A stretch of DNA of 36,794 bases from Rhodospirillales bacterium (lineage in GTDB: Bacteria > Pseudomonadota > Alphaproteobacteria > ATCC43930 > CGMCC-115725). This document shows, piece after piece, positions 11,633 through 19,465 of the stretch (positions are counted from its first letter, which is position 1; each line of letters starts with the position of its first letter). The notes beneath the pieces were generated by a model. The model ran no database searches. It saw only the letters and a list, made by a program, of their open reading frames with translations, and was not told the origin of the DNA. The DNA is taken from assembly GCA_027315365.1 (NCBI GenBank), contig DAHUYF010000094.1, positions 1 through 36,794 of the forward strand, written 5' to 3'. The position numbers were made by a program, and so were the translations under genes.

Positions 11633-12631
11633 ATGTCGATGCCGCATGGGGGTGTCTTGGCACGGGTGTTGAGAAAGGCCTCCGACATTGACGCGGCGCG
11701 GCGGGTGCTGCGCACGGAGATCGCCGGCCTCGAGGCGCTGGTCGCCGGGCTGGACGGCGCCTTCGCCGCCGCGGTCGAACTGCTCGCCAAGGTCAAGGGC
11801 CGCGTCACCGTCAGCGGCATGGGCAAGAGCGGGCATGTCGCGCGCAAGATCGCCGCCACCTTCGCCTCGCTCGGCACGCCGGCGCAGTTCGTCCATCCCG
11901 GCGAGGCGAGCCACGGCGACCTCGGCATGATCGCCGAGAACGATGCGGTGCTGGCGCTCAGCAACTCCGGCGATACCGCCGAGCTCGCCGCCATCGTCGG
12001 CTACACCAGGCGCTTCCGCATTCCGCTCATCGCCATGACCCGGCGCCACGGCAGCTCGCTGGCCGAGGCGGCGGATGTGAAACTGCTGCTGCCTGCCTCG
12101 GCCGAGGCCTGCCCGATGGGCCTCGCCCCCACCACTTCGACCACCATGATGATGGCGCTGGGCGACGCGCTGGCGGTGGCGCTGCTCGAGCGCCAGGGCT
12201 TCTCGACCAGCGACTTCCAGCGGCTCCATCCCGGCGGCCAGATCGGGCGACAACTGCTGCGCGTCGCCGAAATCATGCATGGCGAGGATGCGGTGCCGCT
12301 GGTCCGGAGCGGCACGGCAATGGCCGAGGCGATCCTGGTGATGACGACCAAGAGCTTCGGCTGCGTCGGCGTGACCGACGATGCCGGTACGCTGATCGGC
12401 ATCGTCACCGATGGCGACCTGCGCCGTCACATGAGCGACGGCTTGCTCGGCGTCGCGGTCGACACGGTGATGAGCGCGCGGCCGAAGACCATCCGGCCGC
12501 AGGCGCTTGCCGCCGAGGCGCTGGGACTGATGAACGCGCTGTCGATCACCAGCCTCTTCGCCGTCGACGAGGAGCAGCGGCCGCTGGGCATCCTGCACAT
12601 CCACGACTGCCTGCGCGCGGGGATCGCGTGA
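11633..12631 (+). CDS. kdsD: D-arabinose 5-phosphate isomerase (KpsF/GutQ family)
   Basis: The 332-residue protein converts ribulose 5-phosphate to arabinose 5-phosphate, the first step to the LPS sugar Kdo. The sugar-isomerase (SIS) domain carries VSGMGKSGHVARKIAATF, FVHPGEASHGDLGM and LSNSGDTAELAAI. LHPGGQIGR (near 200) links it to two CBS domains (about 210-330), with VTDGDLRRHM in the first. Length and order match E. coli KdsD. It overlaps lptC by four bases (GTGA), so the LPS operon is translationally coupled. Of two close ATGs (11633 and 11639) either could be used; no strong SD is visible. Confidence 0.93.
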   Translation: MSMPHGGVLARVLRKASDIDAARRVLRTEIAGLEALVAGLDGAFAAAVELLAKVKGRVTVSGMGKSGHVARKIAATFASLGTPAQFVHPGEASHGDLGMIAENDAVLALSNSGDTAELAAIVGYTRRFRIPLIAMTRRHGSSLAEAADVKLLLPASAEACPMGLAPTTSTTMMMALGDALAVALLERQGFSTSDFQRLHPGGQIGRQLLRVAEIMHGEDAVPLVRSGTAMAEAILVMTTKSFGCVGVTDDAGTLIGIVTDGDLRRHMSDGLLGVAVDTVMSARPKTIRPQALAAEALGLMNALSITSLFAVDEEQRPLGILHIHDCLRAGIA

Positions 12632-13293
12632 GCGTCCCCCAAGACGATATCGGCGCGGTTGGCCGCCCGCTGCCGCTCCGGCCACGCATCATCGTCGGCC
12701 GCGGCTACAGCCGCTTCGTCGGCCTGGCCAAGCGCGTCCTGCCGGGGGTGGCAGTCATCCTGCTGCTGCTGGTGGCGATGTGGCCGCACCTCGAGGCGGA
12801 GATCGAACACGTGCACTTCTCCGCGCCGCGCATCGATCCGCGCGAGGCGCAGGACCTGCGCATGGTCAATGCGCGCTACACCGGCATCGACCGGCAGAAC
12901 CGGCCTTTCGTCGTCACCGCCGAAGTGGCGCGGCAGAATCCCAATCTCGACGATCTCGTGGCGCTGGAGGGGCCCAAGGGCGACCTCACCACCGCGAGCG
13001 GCAACTGGTTCGAGCTCGACGCCTATACCGGCCTCTATCAGCCCGACGCACAGCTGCTCGATCTCTTCGGCAAGGTCGAGCTGTTCCAGGACAAGGGCAA
13101 CGAGTTCCACACCGACAGCGCGCATGTCGACATGGCCAAGGGCGCCGCCGAAGGCAACGACCCGATCGACGGCCAGGGCTCGTTCGGCCACGTCACCGGC
13201 CAGGGCTTCCGCATCCGCGATCATGGCGACATCATCGTCTTCACCGGTCACGCCCATCTCGAGCTGTCGCCGCACGAGAAGGAAGTGCCGTGA
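12628..13293 (+). CDS. lptC: LPS export ABC transporter periplasmic protein LptC
   Basis: The 221-residue protein has a basic N-terminal cytoplasmic stretch and one membrane helix (about 34-54, LAKRVLPGVAVILLLLVAMW). A periplasmic beta-jellyroll follows, with RYTGIDRQNRPFVVTAEVA and SGNWFELDAYTGLYQPD, matching the DUF1239/LptC family. LptC receives LPS from LptBFG at the inner membrane and passes it to LptA. The GTG start overlaps the kdsD stop and is preceded by GGGGA. It overlaps lptA by four bases. The sequence is poorly conserved in this family, so position and neighbours add weight. Confidence 0.9.
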   Translation: MSVPQDDIGAVGRPLPLRPRIIVGRGYSRFVGLAKRVLPGVAVILLLLVAMWPHLEAEIEHVHFSAPRIDPREAQDLRMVNARYTGIDRQNRPFVVTAEVARQNPNLDDLVALEGPKGDLTTASGNWFELDAYTGLYQPDAQLLDLFGKVELFQDKGNEFHTDSAHVDMAKGAAEGNDPIDGQGSFGHVTGQGFRIRDHGDIIVFTGHAHLELSPHEKEVP

Positions 13294-14492
13294 GAGCCGC
13301 GGCGCCGCTGCTGGCGCTGGCGCTGGCGCTGGGATCGCTGCCGCTGCCCGCGCCACCGGCTGCGGCGCAAAACCTCGGCCTCGGCGCCCAGGACAACGGC
13401 AAGCCGGTCGACATCGAGGCCGATGACGGCATCGAGTGGCAGCAGAACAACCGCGTCTATATCGCGCGCGGCAACGCCCGGGCGACGCGCGGCCAGTCGA
13501 CGATCTTCGCCGACACGCTGATGGCGTTCTATCGGCCGGTCTGCAGCCCTGAGGCGATCGCCGCCGCGGCCAAGCGTCAGGCGGCGCAGGCGGCGGCCGA
13601 CGCCCAGAAGGCGGCCGCGGCGCCGGCGGCGGGGAGCAAGCCCGGCGCCAAGGCCGCGGCGACGCCCGCGAGCAAACCCGCCGCCGCACCGCCGACCTGC
13701 CCCGACCCGGCAGCCGCCACGGCCGCAAAACCCGCCGCCGCCGGCTCGGGCGACGCCAAAGCCGCCGCCACGCCTGGCGACACCAAAGCCGCCGCGTCCG
13801 CCGACCCCGTCAACGGCGGCAGCACCGAGATCTATCGCATGGAGGCCGACGGCAATGTGCGCATCGCCACCGAGACGCAGACCGTCTATGGCGATCACGC
13901 CATCTACGACCTCGACCAGTCGCTCCTGGTGGTGACTGGCAAGCACCTCAAGCTCGAGACGCCGCGCGATACGGTGACGGCGCGCGACGATCTCGAATGG
14001 TACGACGACAAGCAGCTGGCGGTGGCGCGCGGCGACGCCGTGGCGGTCCGCGAGGGCAAGCGGCTCGCCGGCGACGTGCTCACGGCGATCGTGGATAAGG
14101 ACCAGAACGGTTCGTCGCATATCAGCCGCATCGACGCGCAGGGCAACGTTCTGGTATCCTCCCTGGAGCAGATCGCACGCGGCGACGCCGGCATCTACAA
14201 TGTCGACACCGGCATCGCCACGCTCACCGGCCGCGTGACCCTGACCAAGGGCGGCAACGAGCTGAGAGGACAGTACGGGGTGGTCGATCTCAACAACAAT
14301 ATCAGCCGTTTGTTGAACGCGCCGCCCTCGGCCAAGCTCACCGACGGCAGCACGCCGCGTGTCGCCGGCATCCTGATGCCACGGCCGAAGCCGCCGCCGC
14401 CGGCGGCGACACCCGATGTGGCGAAGGCGCCGGAAAGCACCGCGCGCGCGCCCGCCGCCGGGGCGCAGCCCGCCGCGCCGTCGGTGCAATGA
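13290..14492 (+). CDS. lptA: LPS transport protein LptA with long Ala/Pro/Lys insert
   Basis: The GTG at 13290 overlaps the lptC stop and has AGGAAG six bases upstream, giving 400 residues. Residues 1-27 look like a Sec signal peptide ending PAAAQ. The OstA/LptA domain begins at about 38 (PVDIEADDGIEW) and breaks off after LMAFYRPV. A low-complexity segment rich in Ala, Pro and Lys covers about 85-178. The domain then resumes with two similar units, IYRMEADGNV...IYDLDQ and ISRIDAQGNV...IYNVDT. A Pro/Ala-rich tail follows 365. LptA forms the periplasmic bridge that carries LPS to the outer membrane. E. coli LptA is about 185 residues, so this is over twice as long. Confidence 0.9.
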   Translation: MRAAAPLLALALALGSLPLPAPPAAAQNLGLGAQDNGKPVDIEADDGIEWQQNNRVYIARGNARATRGQSTIFADTLMAFYRPVCSPEAIAAAAKRQAAQAAADAQKAAAAPAAGSKPGAKAAATPASKPAAAPPTCPDPAAATAAKPAAAGSGDAKAAATPGDTKAAASADPVNGGSTEIYRMEADGNVRIATETQTVYGDHAIYDLDQSLLVVTGKHLKLETPRDTVTARDDLEWYDDKQLAVARGDAVAVREGKRLAGDVLTAIVDKDQNGSSHISRIDAQGNVLVSSLEQIARGDAGIYNVDTGIATLTGRVTLTKGGNELRGQYGVVDLNNNISRLLNAPPSAKLTDGSTPRVAGILMPRPKPPPPAATPDVAKAPESTARAPAAGAQPAAPSVQ

Positions 14493-15274
14493 CGTCCGAC
14501 GCGGGATCACCTGAGACCCCGGACTGGTCGGGCCCGCGGCTGGTCAGCGACAATCGCGGCCTGGCGGCGACAAACCTCGGCAAGAGCTTCAAGAAGCGGC
14601 CGGTGCTGCGCAACGTCAACGTCTCGGTGCAGCGCGGCGAGGCGGTGGGGCTGCTCGGTCCGAACGGCGCCGGCAAGACCACCTGCTTCTACATCATCAC
14701 CGGCCTCATCGCCCCGGATTTCGGCACCATCACGCTCGACGGCCACGACATCACCGACCTGCCGATGTACCGCCGCGCCCGGCTCGGCATCGGCTACCTG
14801 CCGCAGGAGGCTTCGATCTTCCGCGGCCTCACCGTCGAGCAGAACCTCCGCGCCGTGCTCGAGGTCAACGAGCCCGTGCGCGAGGTGCGCGAGACGACCA
14901 TCGACGAGCTGCTGGCGGAATTCTCCATCACCCATCTGCGGCGCGCACCGGCCATGGCGCTCTCCGGCGGCGAGCGCCGACGCGTCGAGATCGCCCGCGC
15001 GCTCGCCACCCAGCCGCATTTCATGCTGCTCGACGAGCCGCTGGCCGGCATCGACCCGATCGCGGTGGGTGAAATCCGCAAGCTGGTATCGCATCTCAGG
15101 GATCGCGGCATCGGCGTGCTCATCACCGACCACAACGTGCGCGAGGCGCTGGAGATCGTCGACCGCGCCTATGTGCTGCATGACGGCCATGTGCTGATGG
15201 AAGGCGTGCCCAACGAGATCGTCGCCGACGCTGACGTGCGCCGCGTCTATCTCGGCGACAAGTTCAGCTTGTAA
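14489..15274 (+). CDS. lptB: LPS export ABC transporter ATPase LptB
   Basis: The 261-residue ATPase drives LPS extraction with LptF and LptG, which are not in this window. Walker A GPNGAGKTT is near residue 57, the Q-loop lies in GYLPQEASIF, the signature is LSGGERRRVEIARAL, Walker B is MLLDEP and the switch His is in ITDHNVRE. The Q-E-A-S-I-F-R-G-L segment is typical of LptB. The first 20 or so residues are an extension with no family counterpart. The ATG overlaps the lptA stop (ATGA). A hairpin follows; in many alphaproteobacteria rpoN comes next, but here it is 12.8 kb away. Confidence 0.96.
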   Translation: MTSDAGSPETPDWSGPRLVSDNRGLAATNLGKSFKKRPVLRNVNVSVQRGEAVGLLGPNGAGKTTCFYIITGLIAPDFGTITLDGHDITDLPMYRRARLGIGYLPQEASIFRGLTVEQNLRAVLEVNEPVREVRETTIDELLAEFSITHLRRAPAMALSGGERRRVEIARALATQPHFMLLDEPLAGIDPIAVGEIRKLVSHLRDRGIGVLITDHNVREALEIVDRAYVLHDGHVLMEGVPNEIVADADVRRVYLGDKFSL

Positions 15275-15297
15275 GGGTTCGTTGCGGGGGTGAAAGG

Positions 15298-15327
15298 GAA
15301 AGCGGCGGCAATCGTGCCGCCGCTTTC
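15298..15327. terminator. Hairpin terminator between converging lptB and carbonic anhydrase genes
   Basis: GAAAGCGGCGGC (15298-15309) and GCCGCCGCTTTC (15316-15327) form a perfect 12-base stem with a 6-base loop, 23 bases after the lptB stop and 14 bases beyond the stop of the opposing gene. A/T runs at the stem base could serve both strands, although no long T tract follows. Confidence 0.7.
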
Positions 15328-15341
15328 CTGCTGCCGGGGCC

Positions 15342-15881
15342 TCAGGCGACGGCGAGGGTGCTGCCGTCGAGCTCCATGAACAGCAGCTCGGTCGCGAGCG
15401 CCGGATATTTGGCCGCCGCCGCCCGGCGCAGGCGGCGCAGCATGCGCGCATGCGCGGCGAATTCCGCCTCGCCGGTCAGATCCTGCTTCAGGATCAGCTT
15501 GTAGGCGCCGCAATCGCGATGGTCGATCACCATCAGGCGGGTGACATGGTGGAGCTCGCGCGCCAGCGCGAGATGCTCCCAGAAGGTGCGGCGCCAATCG
15601 GGCTTGGCCTCGGTCGCGACACCGATCGACGCCCCGGCCAGCACGACATGGTCGTAATTCGCGGCGAGGCCGCGCCCGTCCATGAAGGCGGCGAGCTTGT
15701 CCATGAGGCGATAATCCATGCAGCTGAGCAGCAGGGTGTCCGTGCCATCGGCGGCCCGCGCCAGGCGCGGTGCTACGGCGTCGAGCAGCAGCGCGCCGGC
15801 GCCGCCGGCCAGAAGCGCGAGGATATCGCGGCGGCCCACCGGCCCGCCGCAGGCAACCAGACCGGATGGCATGTCGGACAT
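15342..15881 (-). CDS. Beta-carbonic-anhydrase-like protein with Tat-type signal peptide
   Basis: The 179-residue protein begins with VGRRDILALLAGGAGALLL and a cleavage-like ARAA at about 42-44, consistent with twin-arginine export. The mature part has the beta-carbonic anhydrase metal motif: Cys54, Asp56 and Arg58 in CMDYR, then His121 and Cys124 in HRDCG. All zinc ligands and the Asp/Arg dyad are present, so CO2 hydration is plausible, but the protein is short and diverged; a related Zn function is possible. AAGGG precedes the ATG by seven bases. It is transcribed in the same direction as the pxp operon upstream but 84 bases after it, so cotranscription is uncertain. Confidence 0.75.
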   Translation of the reverse strand: MSDMPSGLVACGGPVGRRDILALLAGGAGALLLDAVAPRLARAADGTDTLLLSCMDYRLMDKLAAFMDGRGLAANYDHVVLAGASIGVATEAKPDWRRTFWEHLALARELHHVTRLMVIDHRDCGAYKLILKQDLTGEAEFAAHARMLRRLRRAAAAKYPALATELLFMELDGSTLAVA

Positions 15882-15965
15882 GCGCCGCCCTTTCGCGAAG
15901 GCCCGGACCTCACCCCTGTTCTATCACGGCTGCCGTCGCCAGGCCACGACGAGGGCCCGCCGAAC

Positions 15966-16940
15966 TCAGGGGGCCAGCGCCGCGCGCAGGCGGCCGAGCC
16001 GGGCCTTGTAGTCGGCGCGCGCCGCGAGCGCCTCCGCCATCTCGACGCGGACGAAGCGCGCGGTGTTGTTGGGCTGCATCTGCGCGATGCGGTCCATATC
16101 GGCGCTGATGACCGTGCCGATCATGGCGTAGCCGCCGCCCGAGACGGCGTCGCGATGGAGGATGATCGGTTCGACCCCGCCCGGAACCTGGATCGAGCCG
16201 TAGGGATAGCCGGCATCGACGATGTTGGAGGGGTCGGATCCCGCGCCGAAGGGCTGCCGGCGCGGCCGGAAGGCGAGCGCGCGGCCCTTGCGGAAGCGGT
16301 AGCCGATGCGGTCGGCCTCGGGCGCTACCGTCCAGACATCCGCGAAGAAGGTCGCCGCCGATTCCTCGGTCAGCCGGTGGAAATAGAGCCCGGTGACGAC
16401 GCGCAGCTCGAGCTCCTTGGGGTAGGACGGCACCAGCTCCGCGGGCGCCGCCCGGCCGGGACGCCCGGCCGGCGCATCGCGCAGCGGCAGCACGTCGCCC
16501 GGCGCGAGCTTGCGCCCGGCGAAGCCGCCGAGCGCGCCCAGCCCATAGGTCGAGCGGCTGCCCAGCACCGCCGGCACGTCGATGCCGCCGGCCACCGCGA
16601 TGTAGAGCCGCGCGCCGAGCTTCATGTAGTCGAAGGCGAGGCGATCGTCGGATTTGACGGCGAAGGCGGCGTTGCGCGGCGCCGGCTGGCCGTTGAGCCG
16701 CGGCAGCGCCTCGCCGCCGGTGACGGCAACCAGCGCCGGCTTGCGGAAGACCAGCTCCGGTCCGAGCAGCGCCGCCTCGAGCGCGGCCGCGCCCTCGTCA
16801 TTGCCGACGAGCAGGTTCGCCAGCCGCAAGGCGTATTGATCGAGCGCGCCGGAGAGCGGAATGCCCAGATGGTAATAGCCCGGTCGGCCGGCATCCTGCA
16901 CCGTGGTGGCGAGACCCGGCTTCAACACCTCAATGGCCAT
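15966..16940 (-). CDS. pxpC: 5-oxoprolinase subunit C-like protein (AHS2 domain)
   Basis: The 324-residue protein matches the biotin-dependent carboxyltransferase/AHS2 family: VLKPGLATTVQDAGRPGYYHLGIPLSGALDQYALRLAN split over the first 42 residues, VLGSRSTYGLGALGGFAGRKL near 126, and IVDAGYPYGSIQVPGGVEPIIL near 245. PxpC works with PxpB to phosphorylate and open 5-oxoproline at the cost of ATP. The same fold occurs in the carboxyltransferase part of urea carboxylase, which matters because a biotin carboxylase is encoded in this operon. GGAGG lies six bases before the ATG; it overlaps pxpB by 11 bases. Last gene of the operon. Confidence 0.92.
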   Translation of the reverse strand: MAIEVLKPGLATTVQDAGRPGYYHLGIPLSGALDQYALRLANLLVGNDEGAAALEAALLGPELVFRKPALVAVTGGEALPRLNGQPAPRNAAFAVKSDDRLAFDYMKLGARLYIAVAGGIDVPAVLGSRSTYGLGALGGFAGRKLAPGDVLPLRDAPAGRPGRAAPAELVPSYPKELELRVVTGLYFHRLTEESAATFFADVWTVAPEADRIGYRFRKGRALAFRPRRQPFGAGSDPSNIVDAGYPYGSIQVPGGVEPIILHRDAVSGGGYAMIGTVISADMDRIAQMQPNNTARFVRVEMAEALAARADYKARLGRLRAALAP

Positions 16941-17808
16941 GGAGTGCCTCCACCAGCTGGCGGCTGTATCCCTTCGGATCGCCGAGAAACGCCTTGAGCG
17001 AGAAGCTCACCGGCCGTATGGCGAGCGTGAAGGTGCCGGCCTCGACCGCGGCAACGTCGCGGTCGTATTCCTCGCGCGTGATCGGCTTCCATTTGACGAT
17101 GTCGCCGGGCCGGAAGAACACCATGAAGTCCCTGAGATAGGGCAGCTTCTGCGCGGGATCGTAGATCGGCGCCGGGGTGATGCCGAACATCTGGTAGCCG
17201 CCGGCGCCGCGCACGGAATAGATGCAGCCGAAGCAGCCGCCATGGCCGACCGTGAGCTTCGGCGTATCGGTACGCGGGCGGAGATATTTCGGCACCTCGA
17301 TCTGCTTGGCGCGGTCGACCATCTGGAAGAGGAAGGGCAGGCCCGCGACGAAGCCGACCATCGAGACGAACCAGGGCGCGCCGGAATGGGCGGCGACGAA
17401 ATCGCCGACCGAGCCGTACCCGTTGATGCGCGCGGCATATTCGATGTCGGTGCTGGACGGGTCCTGGTGGCGCTCGCGAAAGCGCATCAGCGTCTCGCGC
17501 GTCCAGGGATCGTTGTAGAGCACCGGGATCTCGACGATGCGCGTCTTGAGCTCGAGATCGGCCGATCCCACCGCCGCCTCGATCTCCTGCAGGCCCTGCA
17601 GCATCGCCTCGGGGCGGATCACGTCGGGATCGAAGCGGATGAGGTAGGAAGCATTGGCCGGGCAGATCTCGGTGACCCCCGGCACGGCACGGCGCTGCAG
17701 CTCGCCGCAGATCGCCATCCCCTTGAAGAAGGCCTCCAGCGACATCTCCTCGTTGAGCTCGACGAAGACGTGCTCGTCCCCGCCGAAGGAATATCGCACC
17801 GCGCTCAT
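16930..17808 (-). CDS. pxpB: 5-oxoprolinase subunit B-like protein (AHS1 domain)
   Basis: The 292-residue protein has the allophanate-hydrolase-subunit-1 fold: YSFGGDEHVFVELNEEM at the N-terminus, PANASYLIRFDPD, RIVEIPVLYNDP, and the C-terminal cyclophilin-like part with FVAGLPFL and GCIYSVRGAGGYQMFGITP. It pairs with PxpC. It is longer than B. subtilis PxpB (about 240 residues), resembling forms linked to biotin carboxylase. I chose ATG 17808 because GGAGG is eight bases upstream. ATG 17814, which overlaps the biotin carboxylase stop as ATGA, is only two bases from that SD. Middle of the pxp operon. Confidence 0.9.
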   Translation of the reverse strand: MSAVRYSFGGDEHVFVELNEEMSLEAFFKGMAICGELQRRAVPGVTEICPANASYLIRFDPDVIRPEAMLQGLQEIEAAVGSADLELKTRIVEIPVLYNDPWTRETLMRFRERHQDPSSTDIEYAARINGYGSVGDFVAAHSGAPWFVSMVGFVAGLPFLFQMVDRAKQIEVPKYLRPRTDTPKLTVGHGGCFGCIYSVRGAGGYQMFGITPAPIYDPAQKLPYLRDFMVFFRPGDIVKWKPITREEYDRDVAAVEAGTFTLAIRPVSFSLKAFLGDPKGYSRQLVEALHGH

Positions 17809-17810
17809 GA

Positions 17811-19187
17811 TCATCCCCTCCGGATCTCGCCGCCCGGCGGCGGCGCCTGCGCCAAGAGGCGCTCGATGAACCCCGTATCGAAGCGCGCCGCGGCGACCTC
17901 GGCCGATTGCGCCAAGCGGCGATGCAGCGCGGCGGTGGTGACGACGCCCGCGATCTCGAACTCGCCCAGCGCGCGGCGCAGCCGCGCCAGCGCGCGCCCG
18001 CGATCCTCGGCATGGACGATGAGCTTGGCAAGCAGCGAATCGTAATAGGGCGGCACGACATAGCCGGGATAGAGCATCGTGTCGATGCGCACGCCGGGCC
18101 CGGTGGGAAACGCCAGCGAGGCGATGCGGCCGGGCGAGGGCATGAACCCCCGCGCCGGGTCCTCGGCATTGATGCGCACCTCGATGGCGGCGCCGCGCAG
18201 CGCGATGTCGCCCTGCGCCAGGCGCAGCGGACGGCCCTGGGCGATCTCGATCATCTCGCGCACGAGGTCGATGCCGGTGACCAGTTCGGTGACGGGATGC
18301 TCGACCTGGATGCGGGTGTTCATCTCGATGAAGAAGAACTCGCCGCTGTCGTCGTCGTAGAGGTATTCGAGGGTGCCGGCGCCGCGATAGCGCGCGGCCT
18401 CGGCGAGGCGCAGCGCCGAGGCGCAGAGCGCCGCGCGGGTCGCCGCCGAGATCGCCGGCGACGGCGCCTCCTCCCAGATCTTCTGGCGGCGGCGCTGCAG
18501 CGAGCATTCGCGCTCGAAGCAATGGACGACGCGCTCGCCGTCGCCCAGCACCTGCACCTCGATATGCCGCGCCCGGCGCAGGAAGCGCTCGAGATAGAGG
18601 GCGCCGCTGCCGAAAGCGGCCTTGGCCTCGGCCGCGGCGGTGCCGAGCTGCTGCTCCAGCGCGTCCTCGCTCTCGACGACGCGGATGCCGCGGCCGCCGC
18701 CGCCGGCCGCGGCCTTGATCATCACGGGATATCCGATCCGGCGCGCCGCCGCGCGTGCCTGCGCCGGATCAGCGACCTCGCCGGGACTGCCGGGAACGAC
18801 CGGCACGCCGGCCTCGATCGCTGCCTGGCGCGCCGCCGCCTTGTCGCCCATGCGGCGGATGGTCTCGGGCCGCGGGCCGATGAAGACCAGCCCGGCCGCT
18901 TCCACCGCCTCGGCGAAGCGCGCATTCTCCGACAGGAAGCCATAGCCGGGATGGATCGCGCCGGCGCCGCTGCGGCGCGCGGCGGCGATGATCGCGGCGC
19001 CGTCGAGATAGCTCTTGCCGGCGGGCGCCGGGCCGATGGGCACCGCCTCGTCGGCAAGCCGCACGGCGAGGCTGTCGCGGTCGGCCTCGCTGTAGACCGC
19101 CACGGTCGCGAGGCCGAGCTCGCGCGCCGCATGGATGATGCGCACGGCGATCTCGCCGCGATTGGCCACCAGCAGCTTGTCGAACAT
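17811..19187 (-). CDS. Biotin carboxylase (AccC-like) in the pxp operon
   Basis: The 458-residue protein carboxylates biotin on a carrier using ATP and bicarbonate. LLVANRGEIAVRI starts the N-terminal domain, GYGFLSENARFAEA follows, and the ATP-grasp domain holds Lys116, Lys158, the AAGGGGRGIRV loop (160-170), and EMNTRIQVEHPVTE (288-301) with the Glu, Asn, Arg and His of the active site. The C-terminal domain is complete. The enzyme is intact, but it lies next to pxpB and a small biotin carrier and not with acetyl-CoA carboxylase partners. It therefore probably serves a carboxylation tied to PxpBC; the housekeeping accC would be elsewhere. Confidence 0.9.
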   Translation of the reverse strand: MFDKLLVANRGEIAVRIIHAARELGLATVAVYSEADRDSLAVRLADEAVPIGPAPAGKSYLDGAAIIAAARRSGAGAIHPGYGFLSENARFAEAVEAAGLVFIGPRPETIRRMGDKAAARQAAIEAGVPVVPGSPGEVADPAQARAAARRIGYPVMIKAAAGGGGRGIRVVESEDALEQQLGTAAAEAKAAFGSGALYLERFLRRARHIEVQVLGDGERVVHCFERECSLQRRRQKIWEEAPSPAISAATRAALCASALRLAEAARYRGAGTLEYLYDDDSGEFFFIEMNTRIQVEHPVTELVTGIDLVREMIEIAQGRPLRLAQGDIALRGAAIEVRINAEDPARGFMPSPGRIASLAFPTGPGVRIDTMLYPGYVVPPYYDSLLAKLIVHAEDRGRALARLRRALGEFEIAGVVTTAALHRRLAQSAEVAAARFDTGFIERLLAQAPPPGGEIRRG

Positions 19188-19194
19188 GCGCGGG

Positions 19195-19440
19195 TCAGGC
19201 CGTCTCGATCAGCAGCAGCGGTTCCTCGGGCGCCACCGGCGCCTCGTTCTCGACCAGAAACCGCACCACCTTGCCGTCGACATCCGCCTGGATCTCGGTG
19301 AACTGCTTCATCACTTCGACCAGCCCGATGATGTCGCCCGCCTTCACCGGATCGCCGTCCTGCTTGTAGGGCGGCGCGTCGGGCGAGGGACGCCGGTAGA
19401 AGATGCCGGGAAGCGGACTGATCACCTGATGCTGCGCCAT
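19195..19440 (-). CDS. Stand-alone biotin carrier (biotinyl-lipoyl domain) protein
   Basis: The 81-residue protein is just one biotinyl-lipoyl domain, starting VISPLPGIFYRRPSPDAPPY and ending PEEPLLLIE. The expected biotin site is Lys45 in VEVMKQF: the usual Met precedes the Lys, but the position after it is Gln instead of the common Met. The Ala/Pro-rich N-terminal half of ordinary AccB is absent. It would carry carboxybiotin from the biotin carboxylase encoded seven bases downstream to an unknown acceptor, perhaps PxpBC. It begins 25 bases after pxpA. Confidence 0.88.
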   Translation of the reverse strand: MAQHQVISPLPGIFYRRPSPDAPPYKQDGDPVKAGDIIGLVEVMKQFTEIQADVDGKVVRFLVENEAPVAPEEPLLLIETA

Positions 19441-19465
19441 GCTGGGCTCCTTTGCTGCGCCGGCC

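Noticed and set aside
17907-19301. 464-codon plus-strand frame opposite the biotin carboxylase
   Set aside because: It mirrors an intact carboxylase and has no recognisable motif or SD.
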